Positions 44,574 through 53,899 of a stretch of DNA of 64,000 nucleotides are shown in pieces (the first letter of the stretch is position 1; each line of letters begins with the position of its first letter). The DNA is from Nakamurella panacisegetis. Its GTDB lineage: Bacteria; Actinomycetota; Actinomycetes; Mycobacteriales; Nakamurellaceae. Below the pieces are notes generated by a model that saw only the letters and a program-made list of their open reading frames with translations, was not told the DNA's origin and searched no databases. The stretch covers positions 682,001-746,000 of the forward strand of contig NZ_LT629710.1 in the NCBI RefSeq assembly GCF_900104535.1, read 5' to 3'. The position numbers and the translations under genes were made by a program.

Positions 44574-46017
44574 AAGCATCGCGGACAAGTCGATGCCCGC
44601 GCACGGTGACTCCGGCTGAGGCCAGCGTAAGACGCCAGCCGTTGCGGGTGCCGATGACCTCAGGTCGTTCATACAACCCGGCGCGGACCTCGGCGCGTGT
44701 AAGGCGTTCGTAGAGCTGACGCCTTGGGTCGACTTTGCCAAGAAACTCCTCTTTACGGTGAAGCAACGGAGGATTGTCGGATGTCCGGTAGTCGCGCCAA
44801 TCAATACTAAGTCGCTTCAAATTCACTGTCATAGCACTCACGAGCGCGGGATGAGGGTCGCGATCGAACGACGGGTAGCTAAGAAAGCTGACCTGAGGTT
44901 GCTGCACTGAGAGCTTTATCAAATTTGCTTGGTCAATTGTCCCAGTCAAAATCTGCGCACAGGCTACATACACCTGAAGCACAAGTGGTAGCTCCTGGAG
45001 CGCCGACCGATGCACGTACAAGGCGGAAGGGGTTTGCTTGCCGACCTTCGAGCTCCGCGCTGATACCAAGATCATCGCAGGGTCGCCGCACGCAAGCAAC
45101 AGTCGGTCCGCCTGAATGCATGCCGAGTTGTATGTCCCAAACATTGCCTTGATATCAGTCGCTAAGCTTGCGGACAATTGACTTAAGCGCGGACGTCGGC
45201 GGAAGCGCGACATCGCAATGTAAAGGAGCAGCTCACCTCGCCGCTGGGCACTCACGCGATCCCAGTAGGTGTCCTCAGTCACTTGGCGAATCAGCCTGAT
45301 CGCCCGCGCGTTGCTCCCGAACACCTCACGAATGCCGGTTGCCTGCTGATCGACTAGCTCGCCAGCTCGTGGCTGTCGGGCGTGGTCACGCATGAAAGCC
45401 ATGAGCGGTGCTAGCAGTTCGCGATGGGCGTCGTAACTTTCATGGGGATCAATTTGGACTCTCGGCCGATTTGTGTAGACGCGCGCTGCGAGGAACTGCT
45501 CGACGTCGGTGGGATCACGAAATACGTAAAAGATGCCTGGTGCAGCAGCGATGGGCTGGACACCCAGTGTCTGCTCGATCCAACCCCTGAGTTCGGCCTG
45601 CTCGTAGAACTTTTGGAAGGTTCCAGTCCGAGTGATCAGGCCGTCGGCTAGGGGGCGTCCGGACAGATCGCGCGCGTCCCAGGTCAGACGTGACGACACG
45701 ACCAGTAGGCGGCGCGCGAGTGCCCAAGCGGCTCGCAGTGTCTCAGCACGCTCGTCTGGATGCTCAATGACGTTAACCACGTAGCCGAGGTTCACCACAT
45801 CGGAAGCGATGCGCTCGGCATGCGGGCGATGCGCAGGATCCCACCCAAGAACGCCGTACCCAATGGCCGTCAGGTTCCTGACATCATCACCCCGCCCGCA
45901 GCCGTAGTCGAACACGGTCATGCTCGGGTCGAGAACACCATCCGCTACGGCCGTAGCGATGGGCCGCGACAAGGCTGACCGCGTCATCGCGGTCCGATGT
46001 CGTGCGACTGTGGACAT
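44560..46017 (-). CDS. DNA phosphorothioation-associated putative methyltransferase
   Basis: 485 residues. SAM-binding Rossmann motif VFDYGCGRGDDVRNL (about 35-49), then LGWDPAHRP and GYVVNVIEHPDERAETLR, as in the Dnd-related methyltransferase family. The C-terminal half (about 200-485) is helical with no known catalytic motif. Encoded directly after dndE with ATGA overlap, so it is the last gene of the dndBCDE transcript. Such proteins accompany dnd loci but are not required for sulfur insertion; a second DNA modification is possible but unproven. Confidence 0.85.
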   Translation of the reverse strand: MSTVARHRTAMTRSALSRPIATAVADGVLDPSMTVFDYGCGRGDDVRNLTAIGYGVLGWDPAHRPHAERIASDVVNLGYVVNVIEHPDERAETLRAAWALARRLLVVSSRLTWDARDLSGRPLADGLITRTGTFQKFYEQAELRGWIEQTLGVQPIAAAPGIFYVFRDPTDVEQFLAARVYTNRPRVQIDPHESYDAHRELLAPLMAFMRDHARQPRAGELVDQQATGIREVFGSNARAIRLIRQVTEDTYWDRVSAQRRGELLLYIAMSRFRRRPRLSQLSASLATDIKAMFGTYNSACIQADRLLLACGDPAMILVSARSSKVGKQTPSALYVHRSALQELPLVLQVYVACAQILTGTIDQANLIKLSVQQPQVSFLSYPSFDRDPHPALVSAMTVNLKRLSIDWRDYRTSDNPPLLHRKEEFLGKVDPRRQLYERLTRAEVRAGLYERPEVIGTRNGWRLTLASAGVTVRGHRLVRDASTPK

Positions 46018-46409
46018 CAGCCAGCGGCTGAGTCAGCCAGCGCCAGGCTCGCGAGACCGGCGACATTCGCGACTCGTGGATCTCCGACGAGGTAGCCAAC
46101 TCCACGATGGAGATGCAGCCGGAACTGTTGCGCCAGGGTCTCATCGTCGAGCGCTAGACCGTCCCTGTCACAGCGGTACCGCAACAATGCCCACAGTTCG
46201 TCGCCATGGTCGCCGGCGAAGACCCGCCACGTCATCTCGACGTTGCTATCAAACACGAGCTTTACCGCCGGTGGTACTGCAGGCTCGGCTAGCGAACGAC
46301 AGAAAGCCCAGCGACATAGGACATTCCACTGCGTGAGGCCGGTTCGACGCTTCAAGGTGATGAGCTGATCACGTGCGGTCTGCGTTAGCCGGATGTGCTC
46401 GAGTGTCAT
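46017..46409 (-). CDS. dndE: DNA sulfur modification protein DndE
   Basis: 130 residues. Hallmarks: LEHIRLTQTARDQLITLKRR at the N-terminus (ribbon-helix-helix-like, basic), NVLCRWAFCRSL, DSNVEMTWRVFAG and the C-terminal FRLHLHRGVGYL. DndE binds nicked DNA and is essential for phosphorothioation. Start at 46409, four bases after the dndD stop; a longer in-frame start at 46484 would lie inside dndD and is rejected. Stop overlaps the methyltransferase start. Confidence 0.93.
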   Translation of the reverse strand: MTLEHIRLTQTARDQLITLKRRTGLTQWNVLCRWAFCRSLAEPAVPPAVKLVFDSNVEMTWRVFAGDHGDELWALLRYRCDRDGLALDDETLAQQFRLHLHRGVGYLVGDPRVANVAGLASLALADSAAG

Positions 46410-46413
46410 AGCT

Positions 46414-48384
46414 CTACTCCCAAAAATAGCCGGGCTGTACGGCTGTCGCGTTGGTCTTTGGATTGAACTCCAGCCGGTAGGCACGACCGATGTGCGGACG
46501 TAGCCGGTCGTACGCAGACCGATCGATTTCGGTGTCGGTAGACAGCAGAATGACCTGGTGACTGGCGTACGGAAAGTACCGATCTAGGAGATGCTCCCGA
46601 TGGGAGCCGTCGAGACGACCGAGCGGTGTGTCGATGATGACCGGTAGTGGCTGGCCGGCGGCGCGGGCAAGCCCCCACAACAGGGCGACAGCCAGAAGTT
46701 GTCGCTCGCCGGCGGATAGCTCCTGAGCGGCAAGTGGACGCCCGTCGAGTCCTGTCAGCTCGACAGTGTGGGAATCAGCGTCGATGGCCACAGCGGTGAT
46801 GAGCTTGTCCTTACGCAGCAGTCGACCCAGTGCTTCCAGGATCAGCTCTGAGATTCGATCAAGGTGACGTCGCGTTGCGGCGGCACGCAGGCCTTCGAGC
46901 GTCACGCGCACTCGGTCAACGTGTTCAATGAGCCGACGCCCGTCATCGGCTGCCATGTTGGCATGCGCTGCCTTATCGAGGGCGCCTTCGTAAGCCGAAT
47001 CGGCTCGAGCCCGATCAGTGCGCAGCGACGTCAAGCGTTCGCTGGCATGCTCCAGCGATGATTCAGCGCGGATCGTTTCCGCCGCGGCTTCGTCACGCTG
47101 GATGCGAAGGGGCACCAGCGTCTCAGGGTCTGGCATTGCTACTAGCACTCGCTCCGCTTGATCGAGTTCGCTGCGCGTCATAATCCGGCGTTCTAGGAGC
47201 CCTTCGAGCCGCCGCCGGGCGGAAGGCAGAACCCTGAGCAGAGCGTCGGTCCCGCCTGCATCGCGGAGCCCGGATACTTGTTTGGCTTGTGCAAACTTTG
47301 CCCGCTCATCCCGGTCGGCTGTCAAAAATTGCTCGATGGACCGAAGCGTCACCGCATTCACTGCGTCAGATGCTAGCTGCGCAAGCACGGCAGCGTCGCG
47401 CTTCTCTACGACGTCCACGACAAGGAGTTCACGGTGGGCAGCCGATTCGCGGTGCACCTGTTCAGACAGACCTCGCAACAACTCGGTGGTTTGCAGGAGC
47501 GGCGCCGCTTCGCTTACCTCGCTTCGTATTTCGTCTTCGATCCTGGCCAGCTCAGTTCGAAGCAGCGTCACGGTGGTCTCAGCTGAGTCGCGTTGATCTA
47601 GCAAGTCTCCACCGGCCGACCGGTAACGCTCAGCCAGTTCGAACAGGCGCTTGTTGGACCGCTCAAGCTCGACTCGGACGGTGGCTACGGCATCTGCCGC
47701 AGCCTCCTCGGCCTGCCGAAGAGAGGTAACCGTCCTTTGCCGCTCTTGCACGGTCTCGCGCAGCACATCCGGTACCTGTTGCGACCGATGGCGACGGCGA
47801 AGTACGGCAAGGTCGGTTGTCAGGCGCTCGACGAGATCGAGCCCCAGAAGGGCTGCGAGCGCCGATCCTAATACCTGACGGGACCGCTCCATGTCGGCCA
47901 AGGCCTCGATCTGCTCGCCATCGAAGAAGAAGAGGCCAGCGATACCGCGCGGGAGGAAGGTCTCAACATGTTCGCTCCAGGTAGAGGTGAGCGCGTGATC
48001 GTGTCGACCGTCAACCATCACTAAGAGGATCTCGCGGATGTATGCGCCGGTACTTCGCCAGCTACGCCTAATCCAGAACCGACGTTCTTCACCCTCCTGA
48101 TGTGCATGGAAGGTCAGCTCAATCGCCGCCCCCTCCGTCTCCGGCACACCGCGGTGGATCAGGCTCCGCAAGTAGCTGTCATAGCTGCCCGAACGGCGCC
48201 CTGAAGGCTGAGCGAGAGCGCCGTACAGGGCTACATGGATTGCCTCGAGCACAGTAGTCTTGCCCGCTCCGTTGAGGCCGCCTATGAGAACGACCGGTTT
48301 TTTGGTGGACGGCGGCGTCAACGGTATCGAGTGCCGCCCCGCAAAGGTGCCGACATTGTGCAGGACCAGTTCATCCAGGATCAC
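46414..48384 (-). CDS. dndD: DNA sulfur modification protein DndD (SMC-like ATPase)
   Basis: 656 residues. Walker A GLNGAGKT (36-43) after HNVGTFAGRHSIPL; GIAGLFFFDGEQIEALAD; long central coiled coils rich in Glu/Arg; signature LSAGERQLLAVALLWGLA and Walker B PVIIDTPLGRLDG near the C-terminus. DndD supplies ATPase activity, possibly by nicking or opening DNA for sulfur insertion. GTG start overlaps the dndC stop. Canonical size. Confidence 0.95.
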   Translation of the reverse strand: MILDELVLHNVGTFAGRHSIPLTPPSTKKPVVLIGGLNGAGKTTVLEAIHVALYGALAQPSGRRSGSYDSYLRSLIHRGVPETEGAAIELTFHAHQEGEERRFWIRRSWRSTGAYIREILLVMVDGRHDHALTSTWSEHVETFLPRGIAGLFFFDGEQIEALADMERSRQVLGSALAALLGLDLVERLTTDLAVLRRRHRSQQVPDVLRETVQERQRTVTSLRQAEEAAADAVATVRVELERSNKRLFELAERYRSAGGDLLDQRDSAETTVTLLRTELARIEDEIRSEVSEAAPLLQTTELLRGLSEQVHRESAAHRELLVVDVVEKRDAAVLAQLASDAVNAVTLRSIEQFLTADRDERAKFAQAKQVSGLRDAGGTDALLRVLPSARRRLEGLLERRIMTRSELDQAERVLVAMPDPETLVPLRIQRDEAAAETIRAESSLEHASERLTSLRTDRARADSAYEGALDKAAHANMAADDGRRLIEHVDRVRVTLEGLRAAATRRHLDRISELILEALGRLLRKDKLITAVAIDADSHTVELTGLDGRPLAAQELSAGERQLLAVALLWGLARAAGQPLPVIIDTPLGRLDGSHREHLLDRYFPYASHQVILLSTDTEIDRSAYDRLRPHIGRAYRLEFNPKTNATAVQPGYFWE

Positions 48385-49922
48385 GGGGCCACCACGGCAT
48401 CGGTTCGGCGGACAAAACCGTCGGCAATATCGAGAGGGTCGGGTTCGGGTTCGCCCGTAGGCGTCCGATCGATCGCGGCTCTCCTTTGGTGGGCTCGGGC
48501 GGTGGCGTCGGCCTCATCGTCGTAAAAGCCGCGTCGCAATGCCTTTTCAAGGGAGTCGAACAAGCCGGCCCGGCGAGCCTGCGAACGGTGTCGTTGTTCA
48601 ATGTCGAGCAGCTCGCGTACGAGTTCGAAGTGAAGCCGGTCTTCGCCAGCAACCTCTTGTAATACCTGGACTGTCTCTGGCCCAAGCGGCAGGTGCTCAT
48701 CGAGCGGCTTACCCGGGTACTGCACTCCTATTGCAGCTTCATAGATTCCGGGCAGGTGGTCCTCGAATTCGTGCTTGTCGACCACCCACATCCGCCGAAT
48801 CTCTTCCAGCTCGGCGAGCGTGACCAATTCAAGCGAGTTCACGTAGTCCGGACCGTTTGCACGGATCCAAGCCTGCGCCTCAAGCAACCGTCTTAGCCAG
48901 TTCTCGCGGGCCGCCTGAGTATATGGTCCAGGGATAGGCTTGTCGTGGAACAGCTGAACAGAGCCATTCATCCTTCGAAAGTCACGCAGGTGCCGGTCGT
49001 CTGCGACATCCAGCTCGTTGCGCAGATCAAGAAGCGGGAGCATCCACTCCTTCTCCTCATCGTTTTGGATCATGGCGGACATCGACTTGTCTTTATCCAC
49101 GAGCGTGCATGTCCAGCAGCCAAACCGACTGTCGCCGCAGCTCGGAGTCGTGGAATCTACGACTAGTGGGCACTCGCCGTCGGGCGAAGCACCCTGATAC
49201 ATGGTCAGAAGCTCCTTGTTGGAGTAGCCCCAGGGGTTGGCGCTCTGCATGAGGAACGTCCACACATCGTCGTTGGACCAGTTCTCCACCGGCGAATAGA
49301 CTAGGCAGTTTGGAAGGGAGTCGTTCGGGCTCAGCAGGTCGCGGACACGCCGAGACTCAAGGTCGGTCATGCGGTGCGAACGACCTGAGCTCTCAGCCTT
49401 CCGGGTACCAAGTACCAGGATTGCCTCGCCATGGGATCTGACCATCTCGCGGATGAAGGTGTTGGACGGCTTGATCTTGAGACGCTCAGTGCACCAGCGA
49501 AACTTTGGTCGAGGTGCGGGGTAACCGCGCCCGATCAGATTGACCCAGAACGTGTCCGTGACCGCCGGGGTAAGTCGATGCGGTGTAATCGGCAAGTGCT
49601 GAGCAGTGGCCGCCGCGCCGAGCACGTCCAACGAGTGTGTCACCCAGGCAGCGACCACCGGATTCTCCACCAGAGTGTCGGTGCTGATGATGTGCACCGG
49701 CTTCGTTCGTTGGTCAACGTCAAGGCCCGCCAGCGCCATCCAGACGAGCTGCAAAACGGCCGTGGAATCCTTACCCCCGGAGTACCCAACGACCCAGGGC
49801 ACACCGTCAGCAAGGTAGAGCTGCTGGGTGGTGGCAACTAGCGCATCAATCGTGCCGGCGAAGCCGTCGTCATCGAATGCAGAGTGCGTCCGTGGTCGGA
49901 TCGGCAGGCTCTTCCTGGTCAT
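48381..49922 (-). CDS. dndC: DNA sulfur modification protein DndC (PAPS-reductase-like, 4Fe-4S)
   Basis: 513 residues. ATP pyrophosphatase P-loop SGGKDST (48-54). Four cysteines, Cys144 (FRWCTERLK) and Cys262, Cys269, Cys272 (SCGDSRFGCWTCTLV), match the iron-sulfur ligands of DndC, whose cluster is built by DndA. It activates the DNA phosphate by adenylation and accepts sulfur. All key residues are present, so the enzyme looks active. Starts within the dndB stop (ATGA overlap). Confidence 0.96.
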   Translation of the reverse strand: MTRKSLPIRPRTHSAFDDDGFAGTIDALVATTQQLYLADGVPWVVGYSGGKDSTAVLQLVWMALAGLDVDQRTKPVHIISTDTLVENPVVAAWVTHSLDVLGAAATAQHLPITPHRLTPAVTDTFWVNLIGRGYPAPRPKFRWCTERLKIKPSNTFIREMVRSHGEAILVLGTRKAESSGRSHRMTDLESRRVRDLLSPNDSLPNCLVYSPVENWSNDDVWTFLMQSANPWGYSNKELLTMYQGASPDGECPLVVDSTTPSCGDSRFGCWTCTLVDKDKSMSAMIQNDEEKEWMLPLLDLRNELDVADDRHLRDFRRMNGSVQLFHDKPIPGPYTQAARENWLRRLLEAQAWIRANGPDYVNSLELVTLAELEEIRRMWVVDKHEFEDHLPGIYEAAIGVQYPGKPLDEHLPLGPETVQVLQEVAGEDRLHFELVRELLDIEQRHRSQARRAGLFDSLEKALRRGFYDDEADATARAHQRRAAIDRTPTGEPEPDPLDIADGFVRRTDAVVAP

Positions 49923-51076
49923 TTTTCTCCTCTAGTGAACGCATCTTCTGCTCGCTGCTCTTCAGGTGGCAGCGGCATACCCAGCGCTGTGCGAATTGCA
50001 GCGGTGGTGAGCAAGACATTTCCGGCACTCTTGCTTACCTTGCCACCTAGAATCGCACGGCCTTCCCAAACAGTGGCGTTTGCGCGGTGCCAGTCGATTG
50101 TGCGCAACTTGCGCAATCTTGTCTCCCAACTCGCCGGGTCCTTCTTGGCGAGGAGCATGCTGTTCCCGATTTTGCCAAGTGCGTGGAAGACGATGCCGTG
50201 ACTGTGAATAAAGTCGCGTCGAATTTCTCCGGCGCTCACCTCGCGGTTGCGCACCTGATGCCACTCTGGGAATTGATCTGACACGCGCTCCCAGTAGCTG
50301 GTGGCAAGGTCAACTCGACGTTCGAATGAGGACGTTTCCACACCATCAAGGAGTGCCTTGTTGGCGTTGTACAGGGCCGACAGGGTAAACAACTTGCGCG
50401 AGCGGGCAGCAAGATTGCTCGTCTCCATCTCGGTTAGATCGACGAAGAAGGTGGAGCGCATCACTAGTAGCTTTGTGATGCTCGACATCTCATCGCGGTG
50501 GTCGTAGAGAACACCGATGGACTTCGACGGGCGGATGGCGTAGCGGTTCAGGTCGGCAAACATCTGCTGACAGCGGTCGAGCCCAACGTCGATGAACATG
50601 ACGATTGCGATGCTCTCGTCACCGAGTTCTGGGTTCTCGACTAGGGCCTGTTGGATGGCGGCGCGTCGGTGCTGGCCATCGTTGATGACGAACTTGGCCG
50701 ACATAGGGATGGTGAGCGTGCCGACTCGCTCCCCCCGCCCGCCGCCCGTGTCAAACGCCTCGAAGTTGACCTCCGCGTTGATGGAAGCCGTCAGCGCCGA
50801 GAAGACGTAGGTGGTGGGGTTCTCAGCGACGTACCGGGCGATCTCCGGCACGCGGGCCTTGTTCAAGGTCCGCTGCGCCCTCATCTCCGGTGGAAGCTCC
50901 TCGTCGTCGAAGACAAAGAGCCTTGGGATCAGGCGTAACGGACACATTGTCACGTAGTACTCACGGCCGGCCTGGACACCGCGGATGGCCGGGAACACGT
51001 ATTCGAAGACCGCCGATCGAGATCGGGCGGCCGGTGCGGTACTGGCGTCGTTCATCTTCGTCTGAGTCACCTTCAT
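49919..51076 (-). CDS. dndB: DNA sulfur modification protein DndB (DGQHR domain, regulator)
   Basis: 385 residues. N-terminal VFEYVFPAIRGVQAGREYYV, the nucleotide/DNA-binding DGQHR motif at 133-137 and LNRYAIRPSKSIGVLYDHR. DndB is dispensable for modification and represses or tunes dnd transcription in studied strains. It is the first gene of the leftward operon, with the divergent dndA 97 bp away; a palindrome at 51098-51121 in that gap is a candidate binding site. Shares its fold with the two DGQHR genes at the right end of the window. Confidence 0.95.
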   Translation of the reverse strand: MKVTQTKMNDASTAPAARSRSAVFEYVFPAIRGVQAGREYYVTMCPLRLIPRLFVFDDEELPPEMRAQRTLNKARVPEIARYVAENPTTYVFSALTASINAEVNFEAFDTGGGRGERVGTLTIPMSAKFVINDGQHRRAAIQQALVENPELGDESIAIVMFIDVGLDRCQQMFADLNRYAIRPSKSIGVLYDHRDEMSSITKLLVMRSTFFVDLTEMETSNLAARSRKLFTLSALYNANKALLDGVETSSFERRVDLATSYWERVSDQFPEWHQVRNREVSAGEIRRDFIHSHGIVFHALGKIGNSMLLAKKDPASWETRLRKLRTIDWHRANATVWEGRAILGGKVSKSAGNVLLTTAAIRTALGMPLPPEEQRAEDAFTRGEK

Positions 51077-51097
51077 TGCCTACCAGCCGGACTCGTC

Positions 51098-51121
51098 TGT
51101 ACGGAAGAGCAGATCCGTACA
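51098..51121. promoter_or_regulatory. Palindromic operator candidate between dndB and dndA
   Basis: TGTACGGA (51098-51105) and TCCGTACA (51114-51121) form a perfect 8-bp inverted repeat with an 8-base spacer, inside the 97-bp divergent promoter region. Its place and symmetry suit a dimeric repressor acting on both dndA and dndBCDE; DndB itself is the natural candidate. Confidence 0.7.
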
Positions 51122-51173
51122 TGTTACAGGAGTCCTCCATACATGGGTCCGAACTTGCGCGTAGGATTCCCCC

Positions 51174-52370
51174 ATGACGGTAGTGAGCGGCACCGACAGC
51201 CACGGTTTCGACGACCTGGAGATCGAGCCCGGACGGCCCATCTACCTCGACTGCAATGCGACAACACCCGTTGACCCCCGTGTGCAGGCAGAGGTTCTGA
51301 CCTTCATGGCTCAGGAGTTCGGGAACGCCGGCAGCCGTACGCACGGGTACGGCCAGACCGCCAAGGAACGCGTCAACCTCGCCCGCCGCCAGGTGGCGGA
51401 CGTGGTCGCATGCAAGCCCGAAGAGGTCATCTTCACCAGCGGTGCGACCGAGAGCGACAACCTCGCAATCCTCGGACTGGCGGCGCATGGCGAGCTAACC
51501 GCCAAGCGTCACATCATCAGCAGCCAGATCGAGCACAAGGCCGTTCTTGAGCCGCTTGAGGCGCTCGCGAAGCGTGGATGGACAGTGACGCTGCTAGCGC
51601 CTACCCCTGGAGGGTGGGTCGACCCAGAATCGGTCCGAGCCGCGCTGCGCCCCGACACGCTCCTCGTGTCGATCATGAGCGCGAACAACGAGACTGGCGT
51701 CATCCAGCCCATCGAGCAGATTGCAGATGTCCTGTCGAACCACGACGCGTACTTCCACGTAGACGGCGCGCAGGGGTTCGGCAAGCTGATCGGACAACTT
51801 CGCACACAACGCATCGATCTGATCTCAGTATCAGGTCACAAGATCTTTGCGCCAAAGGGCATCGGGGCCCTGATCGTTCGACGACGTGGATACAGCCGTG
51901 CACCGCTCGAGCCGCTGATGTACGGCGGCGGTCAGGAACGCGGTCTGCGACCCGGCACGTTGCCGGTTGCGCTGATCGCCGGCCTTGGGCTCGCTTCGGC
52001 TCTCGCATTAGAAGAGCGCGGGCGTCGAAGGGCGGAAAGCGAGGCGGTACGCCACCAAGCGCTGGCCGCACTCACTCCGCTCGGCATTGTTCTAAACGGT
52101 GACGGGGACTGTCTCCTTTCCAGCACACTCAACTTCTCGGTACCGGGGGTTGATTCCGAGGCCGCGATCGTGGCTCTGAAGGACGTAGTCGCTGTATCTA
52201 ACGGATCAGCGTGTACATCCCAAAGCTACGAACCAAGTCATGTCCTGACCGCGGCAGGACTCGAGGATGCTCAGGTGGCTGGAGCCCTTCGGTTCTCTTG
52301 GAGCTATTTGACCCCGGATGTCCCCTGGACCGCTGTTGCCGATCGGCTTGCCCGGCTCAGCCAGCGGTGA
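51174..52370 (+). CDS. dndA: Cysteine desulfurase DndA
   Basis: 398 residues, PLP-dependent NifS/IscS family. PLP Lys223 in SVSGHKIFAPKG; His in SSQIEHKAVLEP; catalytic Cys347 in SNGSACTSQSYEPSHV. It takes sulfur from L-cysteine and provides it for DndC. Divergent from dndBCDE, the arrangement known from Streptomyces. The downstream side is immediately flanked by an ISL3 remnant, so the island edge or a rearrangement lies here. Confidence 0.95.
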   Translation: MTVVSGTDSHGFDDLEIEPGRPIYLDCNATTPVDPRVQAEVLTFMAQEFGNAGSRTHGYGQTAKERVNLARRQVADVVACKPEEVIFTSGATESDNLAILGLAAHGELTAKRHIISSQIEHKAVLEPLEALAKRGWTVTLLAPTPGGWVDPESVRAALRPDTLLVSIMSANNETGVIQPIEQIADVLSNHDAYFHVDGAQGFGKLIGQLRTQRIDLISVSGHKIFAPKGIGALIVRRRGYSRAPLEPLMYGGGQERGLRPGTLPVALIAGLGLASALALEERGRRRAESEAVRHQALAALTPLGIVLNGDGDCLLSSTLNFSVPGVDSEAAIVALKDVVAVSNGSACTSQSYEPSHVLTAAGLEDAQVAGALRFSWSYLTPDVPWTAVADRLARLSQR

Positions 52371-52396
52371 CCTGTGTTGGATGTAGCCGGACCGTT

Positions 52397-53008
52397 GGGG
52401 AGTTATCGGCGAAGATGGAGAGCTGAAGGACGACGTCACCGTAGTCATGGACCCGTTTCACGTCGTGAGGTTGGCCGGACAGAGCCTGGAGCTATGTCGC
52501 CGCCGCGTGCACCAGCAGAGCCTCGGTCACCGTGGCCGCGCCGGGGATCCGCTGTATTCGGCGCGCCGCACCCGATCGACCGGCGCGGATCTGCTCACCG
52601 AGAACCAGCGGCGACGGATCTCGGCTCTGTTCGCCGACGACCAGCATCTGGAGGTGGAGGCGACCTGGGGTGTCTACCAGGCGATGGTCGGTGCCTACCG
52701 TGACCCCGACCGATCCGCCGGCAAGACCAAGATGAAGCAGCTCATCGACACCCTGGCCAGCGGCGTTCCCGCCGCTCTGAGCGAGGTCCGGACTCTCGGA
52801 CGGACGTTGAAGCAACGGGCCGCCGACGTCCTGGCCTACTTCGACCGGCCGGGCACCAGCAACGGACCGACCGAGGCGATCAACGGGCGTCTGGAGCACC
52901 TCCGCGGGTCGGCTCTGGGCTCAGGAACCTGACCAACTACGTCGCCAGGTCGCTGTTGGAAGCCGGCGGGTTCAGACCAGGACTACTGGCAGGTCCCCGT
53001 TTTGTAGG
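52397..53008 (+). pseudogene. ISL3-family transposase, C-terminal fragment with frameshift
   Basis: From about 52429 the frame reads DDVTVVMDPFHVVRLAGQSL and continues through LLTENQRRRISALFADDQHL and PTEAINGRLEHLRGSALG, as in ISL3-family C-terminal halves. A one-base change near 52920 shifts the frame, after which LTNYVARSLLEAGGFRPG completes the expected end. The N-terminal and part of the catalytic region are absent. Abuts an IS3 element on its right side. Confidence 0.85.
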
Positions 53009-53018
53009 CCGGGCAGTG

Positions 53019-53876
53019 CTAGAGCCTTGGGGTTGATGGTTCGATCTCACAGCCCACCGGTTGGTGGGTGTGGGTGCACTGGGCACCGTACTCGGCGGGT
53101 GTGAGGTAGCCCAGCGCCGAGTGGCGGTGCCGATGGTTGTGGTCTTCCTTGAAGTCGCCGATGACCACTCGGGCTTCTCGGAGGTTCGTCCAGTGGTTGC
53201 GGTTCAGGCATTCCCTTCGGAGTCGGTTGTTGAATGATTCGATGTGCCCGTTGTTCCAGGGCGTGCCGGGCGGGATGTAGATCAGGCCGACCTTGTTGCG
53301 GCAAAAGTCCTGCAGTGCATCGGAGATGAACTCGGGGCCGTTGTCCATGCGCAGCACCTGGGGTGGGCCGCCGCACTCGTCGAACGCCTGCTGCAGGTGT
53401 GTGACCAGGCGGTCGGCGGTGATCGACCGCTCGACGATGTGCAGCATCGACTGCCGGGTGTGTTCGTCGATCATCGACGCGATCTTGATGGCCTTCCCGT
53501 CGACGGTCGAGTCGTATTGGAAGTCGATGGCCCACACCACCTTCGGCGCGTCCGCCGCGATCTGCGGGACGCTGTTGATGCCGACGCGTTTGCGGGGGTG
53601 GTAGATCCTGACCTGCAGTCCTTCGTCCATCCAGAGGCGGTGGACCTTTTTCTTGTTCACCTGCCGGCCCTCGTCGTGCCGCAACGCAGCCCAGGCTCGC
53701 CGGAACCCGTGCAGCGGGTGCTGGGTGGCGTAGCGGCGCAGCCAGGCCCGCAGGTCAGCGTCCGGATCCGCCGGTGTCTGAGCGATCGGGCGGCGCTGGT
53801 AGGTGGACCGATTGAGCCCAACAGCTCTGCACGCCAACCGCTGCGACAGTTTCATTGTGTCGATGAGCATGTCCAC
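53019..53876 (-). CDS. IS3-family transposase OrfB (DDE integrase)
   Basis: 285 residues with the rve core: VVWAIDFQYDSTVDG (first Asp), LRMDNGPEFISDAL (second Asp), NNGHIESFNNRLRRECLN (Glu). N-terminal HTH_21 region LHGFRRAWAALRHDEGRQ. Normally made as an OrfA-OrfB fusion by -1 frameshift; an A-rich slippery stretch (GGGAAAATTC on the coding strand) lies at the end of orfA. Appears intact. Confidence 0.93.
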   Translation of the reverse strand: MDMLIDTMKLSQRLACRAVGLNRSTYQRRPIAQTPADPDADLRAWLRRYATQHPLHGFRRAWAALRHDEGRQVNKKKVHRLWMDEGLQVRIYHPRKRVGINSVPQIAADAPKVVWAIDFQYDSTVDGKAIKIASMIDEHTRQSMLHIVERSITADRLVTHLQQAFDECGGPPQVLRMDNGPEFISDALQDFCRNKVGLIYIPPGTPWNNGHIESFNNRLRRECLNRNHWTNLREARVVIGDFKEDHNHRHRHSALGYLTPAEYGAQCTHTHQPVGCEIEPSTPRL

Positions 53877-53899
53877 CGCGCGGCGTGCCGCTGCCGGGC

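Noticed and set aside
46410-46484. Longer start for DndE at 46484
   Set aside because: It would lie entirely inside the dndD coding end and add residues absent from DndE proteins; ATG 46409 fits the family start.
37497-52370. Search for DndF, DndG and DndH in the dnd island
   Set aside because: No gene here shows their expected features; the space is taken by the alternative five-gene operon. Absence within the window does not exclude copies elsewhere.
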